Assembly (NCBI GenBank): GCA_963661055.1
Contig: CAVLAC010000046.1
Coordinates: forward strand, 1-15,407
From: UBA1067 sp963661055
Lineage (GTDB): Bacteria > Verrucomicrobiota > Kiritimatiellia > RFP12 > UBA1067
DNA: 15,407 nucleotides
Direction: 5' to 3'
Under the pieces are notes generated by a model. The model was not told the DNA's origin, ran no database searches, and saw only the letters and a program-made list of their open reading frames with translations. Shown here piece by piece: positions 1-6,849 of the stretch (positions are counted from its first letter, which is position 1; every line of letters starts with the position of its first letter). The position numbers and the translations under genes were made by a program.

Positions 1-155
1 TACGCGTGAAAGGCGGCAAGAGACCGCGCAACGACGGGTCGGGCGACACCCGCACGAGTCGCCTTCCACTTCTCTATGCCTCTGTGCCTCTGTGTTAAAA
101 ACACATACCCAAAGAAGGTTGCGGGGGTGGGTTTGTTGTTTTTGTGTTTTTGGGG
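1..155. other. 5' intergenic region, no gene recognised
   Basis: I see no convincing coding region before serC. The stretch holds a GC-rich hairpin-capable segment (GGCGAC at 42-47 pairing with GTCGCC at 58-63), a tandem octamer repeat (72-95), a small perfect hairpin (91-105), and a run containing only G and T from 123 to 158 that leads into the serC promoter. The 42-63 stem has no T tract, so I do not call it a terminator. Confidence 0.6.
72..105. repeat. Tandem CTCTRTGY octamers plus short palindrome
   Basis: Three octamers stand head to tail: CTCTATGC (72-79), CTCTGTGC (80-87) and CTCTGTGT (88-95). The last overlaps a perfect inverted repeat, TGTGTT-AAA-AACACA (91-105). Read on the minus strand this gives an ACACAGAGGCACAGAGG-type string. 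From memory, similar strings recur as intergenic repeats in several environmental bacterial genomes, but I cannot verify that here. It may be a copy of a dispersed repeat or a transcript 3'-end structure. Confidence 0.6.
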
Positions 156-184
156 TTGCGAAAAAGCCGCATAAAAGATATAAT
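156..184 (+). promoter_or_regulatory. Sigma-70-type promoter of serC
   Basis: A -35-like TTGCGA (156-161) is followed after 17 bases by a perfect -10 TATAAT (179-184). The predicted start of transcription is near 191, giving a leader of about 22 bases. That leader includes the Shine-Dalgarno sequence AAAGGA (201-206), six bases before the serC ATG. Spacing and match make this one of the better promoters in the window. Confidence 0.7.
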
Positions 185-212
185 ATAAGGACTAATTTTG
201 AAAGGAACAGAA

Positions 213-1304
213 ATGTCTAGAGCATATAACTTTTCGGCCGGTCCGGCTACGCTACCGCTAGAGGTTCTCCAGCAGGTGCAAAATGACTTGGTGGACTACA
301 AGGGCAGCGGGATGTCCGTTATGGAAATGTCCCACCGTGGCAAGGACTATGATCAGATTCATGAAGAGGCGATTGCCGACTTCAAAGAGCTGACCGGCAT
401 TGGCGATGATTACCAAGTCTGCTTCATTCAGGGTGGCGGGTCGATGCAATTCGCGATGATCCCGATGAACTTCCTCGGTGCAGGCGAGACGGCGGACTAC
501 GCGAATGAGGGCACTTGGTCGGGCAAGGCGATGAAAGAGGCTCAGAAGGTTGCCGCGTGCCGTGACGCGACGGTGAATGTCGTCGCTGATTGCGCGAAGG
601 ATATCCCGACACGCATGCCGCGCGACGATGAGTGGGAGTTTTCCGCGAATGCCGCGTATACCCACATCTGCACGAACGAGACGATTTCGGGTGCGCAGCT
701 CAAGAAGATTCCTGAAGTGAAGGGGTTGCTCTTCGCGGATATGTCGTCCGACATTCTCAGCTCGCCGCGCGACTACACGAAGTTTGATCTCTTCTACGCG
801 GGTGCTCAGAAGAACCTTGGTCCTGCGGGTATGGCGGTTGTCGCGATTAAGAAGGATTTGGTCGCTAAGGGCAATGACAAGATCCCGACGATGCTTCAGT
901 ATCGTACGCATGCGGATAACAACTCGCTCTACAATACGCCCCCGACCTTCACGATTTATGTCTTCGGGCAGGTCATGAAGTGGGTGAAGAAGATGGGCAA
1001 GGAAAATCTCTTCAAGCTCAATGATGAGAAGGCGAAGAAGATTTACGATGTCCTCGACGCGAGTAGCTTCTATAAGGGCACGGCGCTCCCTGAGTTCCGT
1101 TCCAATATGAATGTTACCTTCACGACCCCGAACGCCGACCTCGATAAGCTCTTTGTGGAAGAGGCGAAGGCACTCGGTATGAGCTCTCTTAAGGGACACC
1201 GCTCGGTGGGCGGCATCCGCGCGACAATCTACAATGCCTTCCCGATGGCGGGCGTGGAGGCACTCGTCGCGTTTATGAAGGACTTCGAAAAGAAGAACGG
1301 TTAA
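213..1304 (+). CDS. serC: Phosphoserine aminotransferase
   Basis: This is the PLP-dependent class V aminotransferase that converts 3-phosphohydroxypyruvate and glutamate to phosphoserine in cytoplasmic serine synthesis; in many bacteria it also acts in pyridoxal phosphate synthesis. The N-terminus YNFSAGPATLP is the family signature. The motifs EMSHRGKDY, QGGGSMQF and YAGAQKNLGPAG follow, and the PLP lysine is expected to be Lys200. The C-terminus ends with the expected GHRSVGGIRATIYNA block. The length, 363 residues, is normal. I start at the ATG at 213, which has AAAGGA six bases upstream, rather than at an in-frame TTG at 198 that would lie upstream of this ribosome site. It is first of a tightly packed set with dapA 31 bases downstream. 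Confidence 0.97.
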   Translation: MSRAYNFSAGPATLPLEVLQQVQNDLVDYKGSGMSVMEMSHRGKDYDQIHEEAIADFKELTGIGDDYQVCFIQGGGSMQFAMIPMNFLGAGETADYANEGTWSGKAMKEAQKVAACRDATVNVVADCAKDIPTRMPRDDEWEFSANAAYTHICTNETISGAQLKKIPEVKGLLFADMSSDILSSPRDYTKFDLFYAGAQKNLGPAGMAVVAIKKDLVAKGNDKIPTMLQYRTHADNNSLYNTPPTFTIYVFGQVMKWVKKMGKENLFKLNDEKAKKIYDVLDASSFYKGTALPEFRSNMNVTFTTPNADLDKLFVEEAKALGMSSLKGHRSVGGIRATIYNAFPMAGVEALVAFMKDFEKKNG

Positions 1305-1335
1305 GGGAACTTGGCGACGAGGAGATTTTCGCGCT

Positions 1336-2211
1336 ATGGAACTTAAAGGTACGATTACGGCTCTAGTGACACCTTTCACGACAGAAGGTGCCGTGGACTA
1401 CGGGGCGCTCAAGGCGCTCGTTGACGCGCAGACTGCCGCGGGTATCGAAGGCATTTGTTCCGTCGGTACAAGCGGCGAGTCGCCGACTCTTTCGCCTGAA
1501 GAGCATCACAAGGTCATTGAAAAGACCATTGAGTATGCCGCAGGCAAGTGCCGCATTATCGCGGGAACGGGTGCGAATGCGACGGCGGAAGCGGTCTCGC
1601 TCACGAAAGCCGTGCTCGCGATGGGTGGGGCGGATGCCTGCTTGCAGGTGACGCCTTATTACAACAAGCCGAATGCGGAAGGGCTCTATCGTCACTTTAT
1701 GACGGTCGCCAACCTCGGTTTGCCCGTTGTCCTTTACAATGTACCTGGTCGCTCGGGCAAGGAGATTCCGCTTGATGTCGTAGCGCGTCTCGCGAAGCAT
1801 CCGAATATCGTCGCGATAAAAGAAGCGGCGGGTTCGGTTGAGCGCGTCTCGGCTATCAAGAACCTCGTCCCTGATTTCACGGTGCTCTCGGGCGATGACT
1901 CGCTTACGCTCCCGATGATTTCGGTTGGGGCGCAAGGCGTAATTTCCGTCGCCTCGAATGTCATCCCGAAAGGGATGGGCGATATGGTGCGCTTCGCTTT
2001 GGCGGGAGACTTCGCCGCCGCGCGTAAGCTTCACCAGAAGTTCTATCCGCTCTTCCATAACCTCTTCATCGACACGAATCCTGTGATGGTGAAGGAGGCG
2101 TTGGCTTTGCGGGGACAGATTGCGCGGGCATTCCGCCTGCCACTTTGTGAAACGACGGAAGCGAACCGCGCGACTATGCGTGAGACGCTCGCGAAACTCG
2201 GTCTTGTCTAA
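1336..2211 (+). CDS. dapA: 4-hydroxy-tetrahydrodipicolinate synthase
   Basis: The enzyme condenses pyruvate with aspartate semialdehyde, the first committed step of the diaminopimelate/lysine route that feeds peptidoglycan. It is a TIM-barrel aldolase of the DHDPS family. Visible motifs are GTITALVTPF at the N-terminus, the substrate loop GTSGESPTLS, the catalytic-triad tyrosine in VLYNVPGRSG (Tyr134) and the Schiff-base lysine in AIKEAAGS (Lys162). The 291-residue length is typical. GAGGAG at 1319-1324 precedes the ATG by 11 bases. The stop overlaps the ispF start by one base (TAATG), so the two are probably translationally coupled. The neighbouring amidase also concerns peptidoglycan, although serC and ispF are unrelated pathways. 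Confidence 0.97.
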   Translation: MELKGTITALVTPFTTEGAVDYGALKALVDAQTAAGIEGICSVGTSGESPTLSPEEHHKVIEKTIEYAAGKCRIIAGTGANATAEAVSLTKAVLAMGGADACLQVTPYYNKPNAEGLYRHFMTVANLGLPVVLYNVPGRSGKEIPLDVVARLAKHPNIVAIKEAAGSVERVSAIKNLVPDFTVLSGDDSLTLPMISVGAQGVISVASNVIPKGMGDMVRFALAGDFAAARKLHQKFYPLFHNLFIDTNPVMVKEALALRGQIARAFRLPLCETTEANRATMRETLAKLGLV

Positions 2212-2678
2212 TGCGAATTGGCTACGGATACGATTCGCATGTTTTTGACGCCGCTAGGCCTTTGGTGCTAGGCGGCGTTCTCATTCCGAATGCGCCAGGA
2301 CTCAAGGCGCACTCGGATGGCGATGTCCTCATCCATGCGCTCATTGACGCGCTCTTTGGGGCAATTGCCCAGGGGGACATTGGTTCGCACTTCCCCGACA
2401 CGGGCCCTCAGTGGGCTGGAGCGGACTCCGCCCAGCTCCTCGGCGTGGCGATTCAGGAGGTTCGCGCGGCGGGCTATGAGCTCGAGAACTTAGACGCGAC
2501 CGTCATTTGTGAAACGCCGCGCTTGAGACCCCACATTGATAAGATTCGTGCACGCCTCGCGGAAATCTTAGGCGTGGATGTAGGGTATATTTCGGTTAAG
2601 GGTAAGACGAACGAGAAGATGGACGATGTAGGCGCGGGGCGCGGCATTGTGGTTCACGCGGCGGTGCTTCTGCGTTAA
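2211..2678 (+). CDS. ispF: 2-C-methyl-D-erythritol 2,4-cyclodiphosphate synthase
   Basis: This enzyme closes CDP-methylerythritol 2-phosphate into the cyclodiphosphate in the non-mevalonate (MEP) isoprenoid pathway. It is a cytoplasmic trimer with one divalent metal per active site. The metal ligands expected from the family, Asp8, His10 and His42, are all present, in GYGYDSHVF and HSDGDVLIHALIDAL. The blocks IGSHFPDT and VKGKTNE are also intact. At 155 residues it is full length. It starts inside the stop of dapA (TAATG) without a clear Shine-Dalgarno sequence of its own, so expression probably depends on reinitiation from dapA. The usual partner ispD is not in the window. Confidence 0.97.
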   Translation: MRIGYGYDSHVFDAARPLVLGGVLIPNAPGLKAHSDGDVLIHALIDALFGAIAQGDIGSHFPDTGPQWAGADSAQLLGVAIQEVRAAGYELENLDATVICETPRLRPHIDKIRARLAEILGVDVGYISVKGKTNEKMDDVGAGRGIVVHAAVLLR

Positions 2679-2692
2679 TTAGGGTGGTGGCA

Positions 2693-3661
2693 ATGGAGCG
2701 GGGAGTGTGTAGAGAGCGACTTTTCGCGAGAACACTCGCTGTTCTCCTGCTTTCCGCCGCGCCTTCCGCTTACGCGATTGATGCCTCTAACCGCTATAGG
2801 AGTCCCCGTAACCCTGAACGCGCCATCCGTTCCTCGACGGAACTCATCGTCCTCCACACGACCGAGGGCGCGGCACGCGGTTCGCTCAACAAGCTTTCCG
2901 AGCGCGGCGAATGCCACTTTTGTGTGACAGAAGAAGGGACTGTCTACCGCATTGTTGACCGCGACCGCGAAGCTTTCCATTCGGGACGCTCAATGTGGAA
3001 GGGCAAGGAAGATGTCGATAAGTTTTCCATTGGCATTGAGTGTGTCGGCTACCACGATAAGCCTATGCCGCTCATCCAGCTCAAAGCGATAGCCCAACTC
3101 GTCTCGGAATTGCAAGCCATGTATCATCTTAGTGATGATAAAGTCGTCTGCCATAGCCATGTCGCCTACGGGGGACCCAATAAGTGGCAAAAGAAGAAGC
3201 ATCGCGGACGCAAGCGGTGCGGAATGCTCTTCGCTATGCCAAGCGTCCGCCGCGTTTTGGGTCTCACTTCGCGTCCAGCTTATGACGCGGATACGCGCGC
3301 TAAGCGGCTTGTCGTGGGTGATGCGTACCTAGAGAAGGTGCTCTATGGGAATGTCGATACTTGGAAATCGACCTATCCCTCATCCAGCACAAAGCCCATA
3401 GCCGCGCAAAAGACATCTACGCCTGCCACGAAACCCAAGACGAGCTCCGCCTTACGCTTGCCACCAAAAGATATTGCGGAACTCAAGGCGCGGGGCTATA
3501 AGGCGCGGGGGCGCGTCTCGAAGGGTGTAACCGCCTTGCAGCTCGTCGGCAATAAGTGGAACGACCTTGATACCTACTACACAATTCGTGATAAGGTCAT
3601 TCCTGGCAATATTATCAATCCCTCCCGAATCGAAATCGGGATGTGCATTTGGACGCGCTAG
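2693..3661 (+). CDS. Exported N-acetylmuramoyl-L-alanine amidase (Amidase_2) with LysM-like tail
   Basis: This is a probable zinc amidase that cleaves the muramoyl-alanine bond of peptidoglycan. With the ATG at 2693 (322 residues), residues 1-28 form a Sec signal peptide with a basic start, the core LAVLLLSAAP and a likely cut after AYA. Residues about 50-180 match the Amidase_2/PGRP fold: His55 in LHTTEG, the blocks YRIVDRDREAFHSG and SIGIECVGY, His154 or His156 in CHSH, and Cys176 in RKRCG. The likely zinc set is His-His-Cys, as in T7 lysozyme and PGRPs. A Ser/Thr/Lys/Pro linker (about 220-255) leads to a divergent LysM-like tail with NIINPSRIEIGMCIW. In-frame GTGs at 2684 and 2687 are alternative starts, but they lie in the AGGGTGGTGG stretch that looks like the ribosome site. 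The stop overlaps that of crcB. Confidence 0.85.
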   Translation: MERGVCRERLFARTLAVLLLSAAPSAYAIDASNRYRSPRNPERAIRSSTELIVLHTTEGAARGSLNKLSERGECHFCVTEEGTVYRIVDRDREAFHSGRSMWKGKEDVDKFSIGIECVGYHDKPMPLIQLKAIAQLVSELQAMYHLSDDKVVCHSHVAYGGPNKWQKKKHRGRKRCGMLFAMPSVRRVLGLTSRPAYDADTRAKRLVVGDAYLEKVLYGNVDTWKSTYPSSSTKPIAAQKTSTPATKPKTSSALRLPPKDIAELKARGYKARGRVSKGVTALQLVGNKWNDLDTYYTIRDKVIPGNIINPSRIEIGMCIWTR

Positions 3662-4011
3662 CTGAGGCGGGCGAGAAGGAGTCCGCACGCGGCAAAAAGT
3701 ATCGTCAATACGAGTGTGCCGAGCGTATAAAGGGCGAAGAGTCCGAAGCGTCCCTGTAAGAGGAGCTGGACATTCTCCTTAGCGAAAGTCGAGAAGGTGG
3801 TGAAGCCTCCGCAGAATCCCGCCGTCAGAAGAAGGCGCGTCGTATTGGGAAGTGCCGCGCCCGCGAAGAGTCCGATGAGAAAAGACCCGACGACATTCAC
3901 GAGGAAGGTCGCCCAGAGGCTACAGCTAAAGATGAGCGTAAAGCCATAACGCGCGGCGGCACCGAGTCCGCCACCCAAGAAAACGACGAGGAAATTGATG
4001 AGCGTATTCAT
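3658..4011 (-). CDS. crcB: Fluoride channel CrcB/Fluc
   Basis: This is a small inner-membrane fluoride channel that works as an antiparallel dual-topology dimer and keeps cytoplasmic fluoride low. The 117 residues contain four hydrophobic segments: the start to GLGAAARYG, ATFLVNVVGSFLIGLFAGA, LLLTAGFCGGFTTFSTF and LYTLGTLVLTILFAACGLLLA. The family signatures are all visible: GGxxGAxxRY, the membrane asparagine in FLVNVVGSF, and GGFTTFSTF, which supplies the phenylalanines and the central sodium site. It is a single copy, so a homodimer is expected. The start overlaps the tcdA stop by one base (TAATG on the minus strand), indicating a tcdA-crcB operon. I did not recognise a fluoride riboswitch; the operon promoter lies at 4785-4793. 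Confidence 0.95.
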   Translation of the reverse strand: MNTLINFLVVFLGGGLGAAARYGFTLIFSCSLWATFLVNVVGSFLIGLFAGAALPNTTRLLLTAGFCGGFTTFSTFAKENVQLLLQGRFGLFALYTLGTLVLTILFAACGLLLARLS

Positions 4012-4778
4012 TATTGAGCACCTTTCTCTTCAAGGTCACGGAGAACTAGGCTCGCGAGGGTAAGCCCGAAAATGGCGGTTGTATGGACTACGGTCCCGTT
4101 GATACGCGCCTTTCGGGCGTTCCAGTCGGGCGCACCCTCAGGGACGGCGGATTCCTCTTGCAAAGTGCCGCGATTGGCGCGCTGTTCGGGACTCCATACG
4201 CAAATGAAGTCGCGGGAAGGAATGCCGCCAGTCTTACGGAACTTCTGCCGCAAAGCACGGGCGAGTCCGTCGCTCTCCACCTTCTTGAAGCGGCTTGTGC
4301 GAATTTGGGCGGGGTCCATCTTAAGTGCCGCGCCCATAGACGCAAAGAGGGTGGCGGTGGGGATGGAAAGCGCGTGGCGAATGAGCGCGGCTTTTTCGGT
4401 CAAGGAGTCTATCGCGTCCACGATGTAGTCGTAAGTCTCGAGGTTGAAGGTGTTTGCTGTTGTCGCGTCATAAACGCCGCGACGGACCTCGAGGTCGATG
4501 GCGGGGTTAATAGACTTAAGGCGTGCGGCGAGGACTTCGACTTTGGGATCTCCGATTGTCTCGGTGGTCGCCATAAGTTGCCGATTGACATTGGAGGCGG
4601 CGACGCAATCAGAATCGACGAGCAAGAGATGCCCAATGCCTGTGCGGGCGAGAGCCTCGGCGCACCAACTGCCGACACCGCCCGTCCCAAAGAGTGCGAC
4701 ACGCGTTTGGGCGAGCCTTTTCATTAGTTCCGCGCCCAGCATCAACTCGGTGCGTGAAAACAAAGATTCAATTTCCAT
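4011..4778 (-). CDS. tcdA: tRNA threonylcarbamoyladenosine dehydratase (ThiF/E1-like)
   Basis: This is an E1-like enzyme that uses ATP to cyclise t6A at position 37 of ANN-decoding tRNAs to ct6A. The N-terminus FSRTELMLGAELMKRLAQTRVALFGTGGVGSW is characteristic of the TcdA/CsdL branch of the ThiF superfamily. The nucleotide-binding glycines are at 31-36 (GTGGVG). LLLVDSDCVAASNVNRQ, YDYIVDAIDSLTEKAALI and the SMGAALKMDPAQI block follow. Its 255 residues are close to the roughly 270 of the E. coli protein. The ATG lies only six bases downstream of a TATAAT box, with no Shine-Dalgarno sequence, so the message is probably leaderless. It is the first gene of a two-gene operon with crcB and is divergent from the GYF gene at 4826. 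Confidence 0.92.
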   Translation of the reverse strand: MEIESLFSRTELMLGAELMKRLAQTRVALFGTGGVGSWCAEALARTGIGHLLLVDSDCVAASNVNRQLMATTETIGDPKVEVLAARLKSINPAIDLEVRRGVYDATTANTFNLETYDYIVDAIDSLTEKAALIRHALSIPTATLFASMGAALKMDPAQIRTSRFKKVESDGLARALRQKFRKTGGIPSRDFICVWSPEQRANRGTLQEESAVPEGAPDWNARKARINGTVVHTTAIFGLTLASLVLRDLEEKGAQ

Positions 4779-4784
4779 AAGAGA

Positions 4785-4793
4785 ATTATACCA
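4785..4793 (-). promoter_or_regulatory. Extended -10 promoter of tcdA, apparently leaderless
   Basis: Read on the minus strand the site is TGGTATAAT, an extended -10 element with a perfect TATAAT core (4785-4790). Only the six bases TCTCTT separate it from the tcdA ATG (4778-4776). Initiation about seven bases after the -10 box would put the first transcribed base at or next to the A of ATG. I see no strong -35. Confidence 0.65.
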
Positions 4794-4808
4794 AAATACG
4801 CGTCATTT

Positions 4809-4817
4809 TGCTATAAT
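4809..4817 (+). promoter_or_regulatory. Extended -10 promoter of the GYF/TPR operon, apparently leaderless
   Basis: TGCTATAAT is an extended -10 with a perfect TATAAT at 4812-4817. The ATG at 4826 follows after only eight bases (AGAAGCGT), so the transcript would begin almost at the start codon. It faces away from the tcdA promoter 16 bases to its left. The probable -35 position (around 4789-4794) overlaps the other promoter's -10, so the two polymerase sites probably compete. Confidence 0.65.
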
Positions 4818-4825
4818 AGAAGCGT

Positions 4826-5449
4826 ATGAACGAAGCAGAAGAATGGTACGTCCGTTCTGCGGACGGTAAAGTGTATGGTCCAGCGGACCGCGAGACGCTG
4901 AAAATCTGGGCGCGCGAAGGGCGTGTAGACCCATCTGGGTTTGTGTCGCGTGATAGGCGGCAGTGGATTCCTGCGCAGATGATGCAGGAGCTTGAGATGT
5001 TTTGGGTCGTTGAGGCTGAGCCTGGCAAGTTCTTTGGTCCGTTCAACCGTGCGGTAGTCATCCGTCTCGCGGCGGCGGGGGAGATTCCCCAGCAGGCGAG
5101 CGTTTATCGCCGTCACTTCTTGCCTGTCGACAAGGACCCCGAGCCCGAGGTGCGTATTGTTGAGAAGGTGGTCGAGAAGATTGTGGAGAAGCGCGTCGAA
5201 GTGCCCGTTGAGAAGATAGTCGAGCGCATAATTGAGGTGGAGCCACCGCCGCGCGCGGCAATTGTCGAGGCGGCGGAGCCGCCGACGGTAGCGTCGTTGC
5301 CGCCGCCTCAAGACGGACCTTTTGCCAAAATAGACCGTGAACGCCTCGCGGCACTTGAGGCCGCCGCACAGCGTGAACTCGCCCAAGTCGCGCGGCATCC
5401 TCACGGCGCGGCGGGCTTGGCTGGTATCTTCAGTAGGAGGAAATCATGA
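4826..5449 (+). CDS. Tandem GYF_2-domain protein with Val-Glu-Lys stalk
   Basis: The function is unknown. The 207 residues begin with two GYF_2-like units. Unit one (about 7-50) carries WYVRS, YGP at 17-19, LKIWAREGR and a closing W47. Unit two (about 59-95) carries WVV, FFGPFN at 69-74 and RLAAAGEIP. GYF folds generally bind proline-rich peptides; the bacterial GYF_2 version is mostly uncharacterised. Residues 110-139 form a charged stalk built from VEK(I/V) repeats, followed by a Pro/Ala-rich segment and a basic end (SRRKS). There is no signal peptide or membrane segment, so a cytoplasmic location is likely. The start follows from the -10 box eight bases upstream. It overlaps the next gene by four bases and is clearly its paralogue. 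Confidence 0.8.
   Translation: MNEAEEWYVRSADGKVYGPADRETLKIWAREGRVDPSGFVSRDRRQWIPAQMMQELEMFWVVEAEPGKFFGPFNRAVVIRLAAAGEIPQQASVYRRHFLPVDKDPEPEVRIVEKVVEKIVEKRVEVPVEKIVERIIEVEPPPRAAIVEAAEPPTVASLPPPQDGPFAKIDRERLAALEAAAQRELAQVARHPHGAAGLAGIFSRRKS
5159..5205 (+). repeat. DNA repeat shared by the two GYF genes, copy 1
   Basis: These 47 bases, encoding the start of the VEK stalk, match positions 5857-5903 in the next gene with one visible mismatch, a silent wobble change (GTC versus GTT). The surrounding GYF units have diverged far more. The near-identity points to recent duplication, gene conversion or slippage confined to the stalk. Confidence 0.8.
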
Positions 5450-6849
5450 ACGAGACAACTTGGTACTTGCGGACGCAGGATGAGACCTTCGGACCTGAGA
5501 CGCGCGAACGCCTTATAGAGTGGGCGCAGCTCGGGCGCATTCAGCCTGGGCAGGAAGTCTCTCAGGATCAAGTCATTTGGCAGCGGGCGGAGGAAGTTCC
5601 GTTCTTGGATATGCGCTTTTCCATAGATTTGGGCGATGGGAATCCGCGCGGGCCCTTCAATAAGAAGGCGGCGGAAGCCTTGATTGCCTCGGGACGCCTG
5701 CCGCCCAATGCGTCCATTGTTGAGACGCGCGAACCTTTCGCGGCAGAAGAGGAAGAAGTTGTTGAGGAAGTGGCTCCTGTAGTCGAAGAAGAGTCCGCGC
5801 CTGTCGTGGAGGCAGTGCCTGAGCCTGTGCCGACCCCCGAACCCGAAGTGCGTGTCGTTGAGAAGGTGGTTGAGAAGATTGTGGAGAAGCGCGTCGAAGT
5901 GCCTGTGGAAGTTGAGAAGATAGTCGAAAAGCGCGTGGAAGTTCCTGTCGAAGTCGAGAAGATTGTTGAGAGGATAGTGGAAAAGAAGGTCGTCGATGAG
6001 ACGCGCGTGAAGGAATTGGAGGGACTCCTCGAGGAAGAACGCCGCCATACGGCTGATTTGCAGAAGCGTATGGATGAGGCGGCGCAATCTGCCGCGCTTC
6101 GTGAGCAGGAATTGCAAAATAAGCTCATTTCGGAGACGAAGGACGCAAATTCGCGCGAGGCGAAGATGCGCGAGCAGATTGTGGCACTCGAGACTGAGTT
6201 GCGGCGGCTGCCTGAGACGGCGAGTGAAATTGCCAATATTCAGGCGGCGGTCTATGGACTTATTACTTCCGAAGCAAGCGACATTGACGCAATGCTAGAG
6301 GCGGAAAAGAAGGAGCTCGCGGACTACAAACAGCGGGCCGAGGCGCGGCTTGACCGCCTTCTGGAGCGTCGCCGTGACCTCATCAAGCAGGCGGGCGCAG
6401 ACCCCGATGAAATGACGCGGCGGGCGCTCGCGAATCGTCCCGAGGATCCGCGCACGGCACAACTTCGTGAGGAACTTAAGACGCTACAGCAGGCGAATGA
6501 GAAGTCCAAGCGGCTCTATGAATCGCGCATTCAGGAGTTGACGAATGACTTTAAGCGGCGCCAAGATGAATGGTCGCGCCAGGCGGAAAGTGTCAAGGAT
6601 GTCGCCCAATTGCGTGCGGAAGCTCAGGAATTGCGTGAGAAGCTACAACTTCGTGAGCAGGAGCTGGTGACGGAACGCCAACGCAATGAGAATATGCGTC
6701 AGCAACAGGCTCTGCGGCAACAGACGCTTATGACGCGCCTTGCCGCGCTTGAATCGCCTTCCATTGGCACGACGGCGACATTGGCGACGAACCAGAGCCG
6801 TGAAGCGAAGATGGTGAAGTTGCCTAATTGGATGAGGTTCGGTAAATGA
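5446..6849 (+). CDS. Tandem GYF_2-domain protein with long coiled coil
   Basis: The function is unknown; it is a paralogue of the preceding gene. The 467 residues open with two GYF_2-like units: WYLRTQDETFGP at 6-17 with LIEWAQLGR, then a second around 57-95 with RGPFNKK and LIASGRLPPNASI. An acidic Glu/Val/Pro stretch follows. A VEK stalk (about 136-184) contains two 14-residue repeats, and a long, highly charged heptad-like coiled coil runs from about 185 to 430 (ELEGLLEEERRHTADL, AQLRAEAQELREKL). The end is short and basic (NWMRFGK). No signal peptide or membrane helix is visible, which suggests a cytoplasmic scaffold or filament-like protein. A strong TAGGAGG (5434-5440) precedes the ATG, whose ATGA overlaps the upstream stop. 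Confidence 0.8.
   Translation: MNETTWYLRTQDETFGPETRERLIEWAQLGRIQPGQEVSQDQVIWQRAEEVPFLDMRFSIDLGDGNPRGPFNKKAAEALIASGRLPPNASIVETREPFAAEEEEVVEEVAPVVEEESAPVVEAVPEPVPTPEPEVRVVEKVVEKIVEKRVEVPVEVEKIVEKRVEVPVEVEKIVERIVEKKVVDETRVKELEGLLEEERRHTADLQKRMDEAAQSAALREQELQNKLISETKDANSREAKMREQIVALETELRRLPETASEIANIQAAVYGLITSEASDIDAMLEAEKKELADYKQRAEARLDRLLERRRDLIKQAGADPDEMTRRALANRPEDPRTAQLREELKTLQQANEKSKRLYESRIQELTNDFKRRQDEWSRQAESVKDVAQLRAEAQELREKLQLREQELVTERQRNENMRQQQALRQQTLMTRLAALESPSIGTTATLATNQSREAKMVKLPNWMRFGK
5857..5903 (+). repeat. DNA repeat shared by the two GYF genes, copy 2
   Basis: This is the partner of the 5159-5205 copy. Here the repeat runs directly into a local tandem duplication, so this gene has the longer stalk. 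Confidence 0.8.
5872..5967 (+). repeat. 42-bp tandem coding repeat (EKIVEKRVEVPVEV)
   Basis: Two full 42-base units (5872-5913 and 5914-5955) encode the same 14 residues, EKIVEKRVEVPVEV, with several silent wobble differences. A third partial unit (EKIV, from 5956) follows. The regular VE(K/V) pattern gives a charged, extended or helical spacer whose length can change by unit gain or loss. Confidence 0.8.

Noticed and set aside
42..63. GGCGAC/GTCGCC hairpin as terminator of an upstream gene
   Set aside because: No T tract, and the upstream gene is outside the window.
72..95. Octamer array as a CRISPR-like repeat
   Set aside because: The units are directly adjacent with no spacers and are only eight bases long.
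123..158. G/T-only tract as a G-quadruplex
   Set aside because: Only three separate runs of three or more G are present, so a standard four-run quadruplex cannot form within it.
258..1379. Long open frame on the minus strand opposite serC
   Set aside because: It is a mirror of codon bias in serC; the translation is Arg/His-rich with no family resemblance, and serC is unambiguous.
3623..3641. TCCCGA-N7-TCGGGA hairpin near the end of the amidase as a bidirectional terminator
   Set aside because: It lies in the coding sequence, has no T run on either side, and a six-pair stem is not rare in this GC content.
4083..4727. Long plus-strand open frame inside tcdA
   Set aside because: It lies opposite a well-conserved TcdA; the product is low-complexity and resembles nothing.
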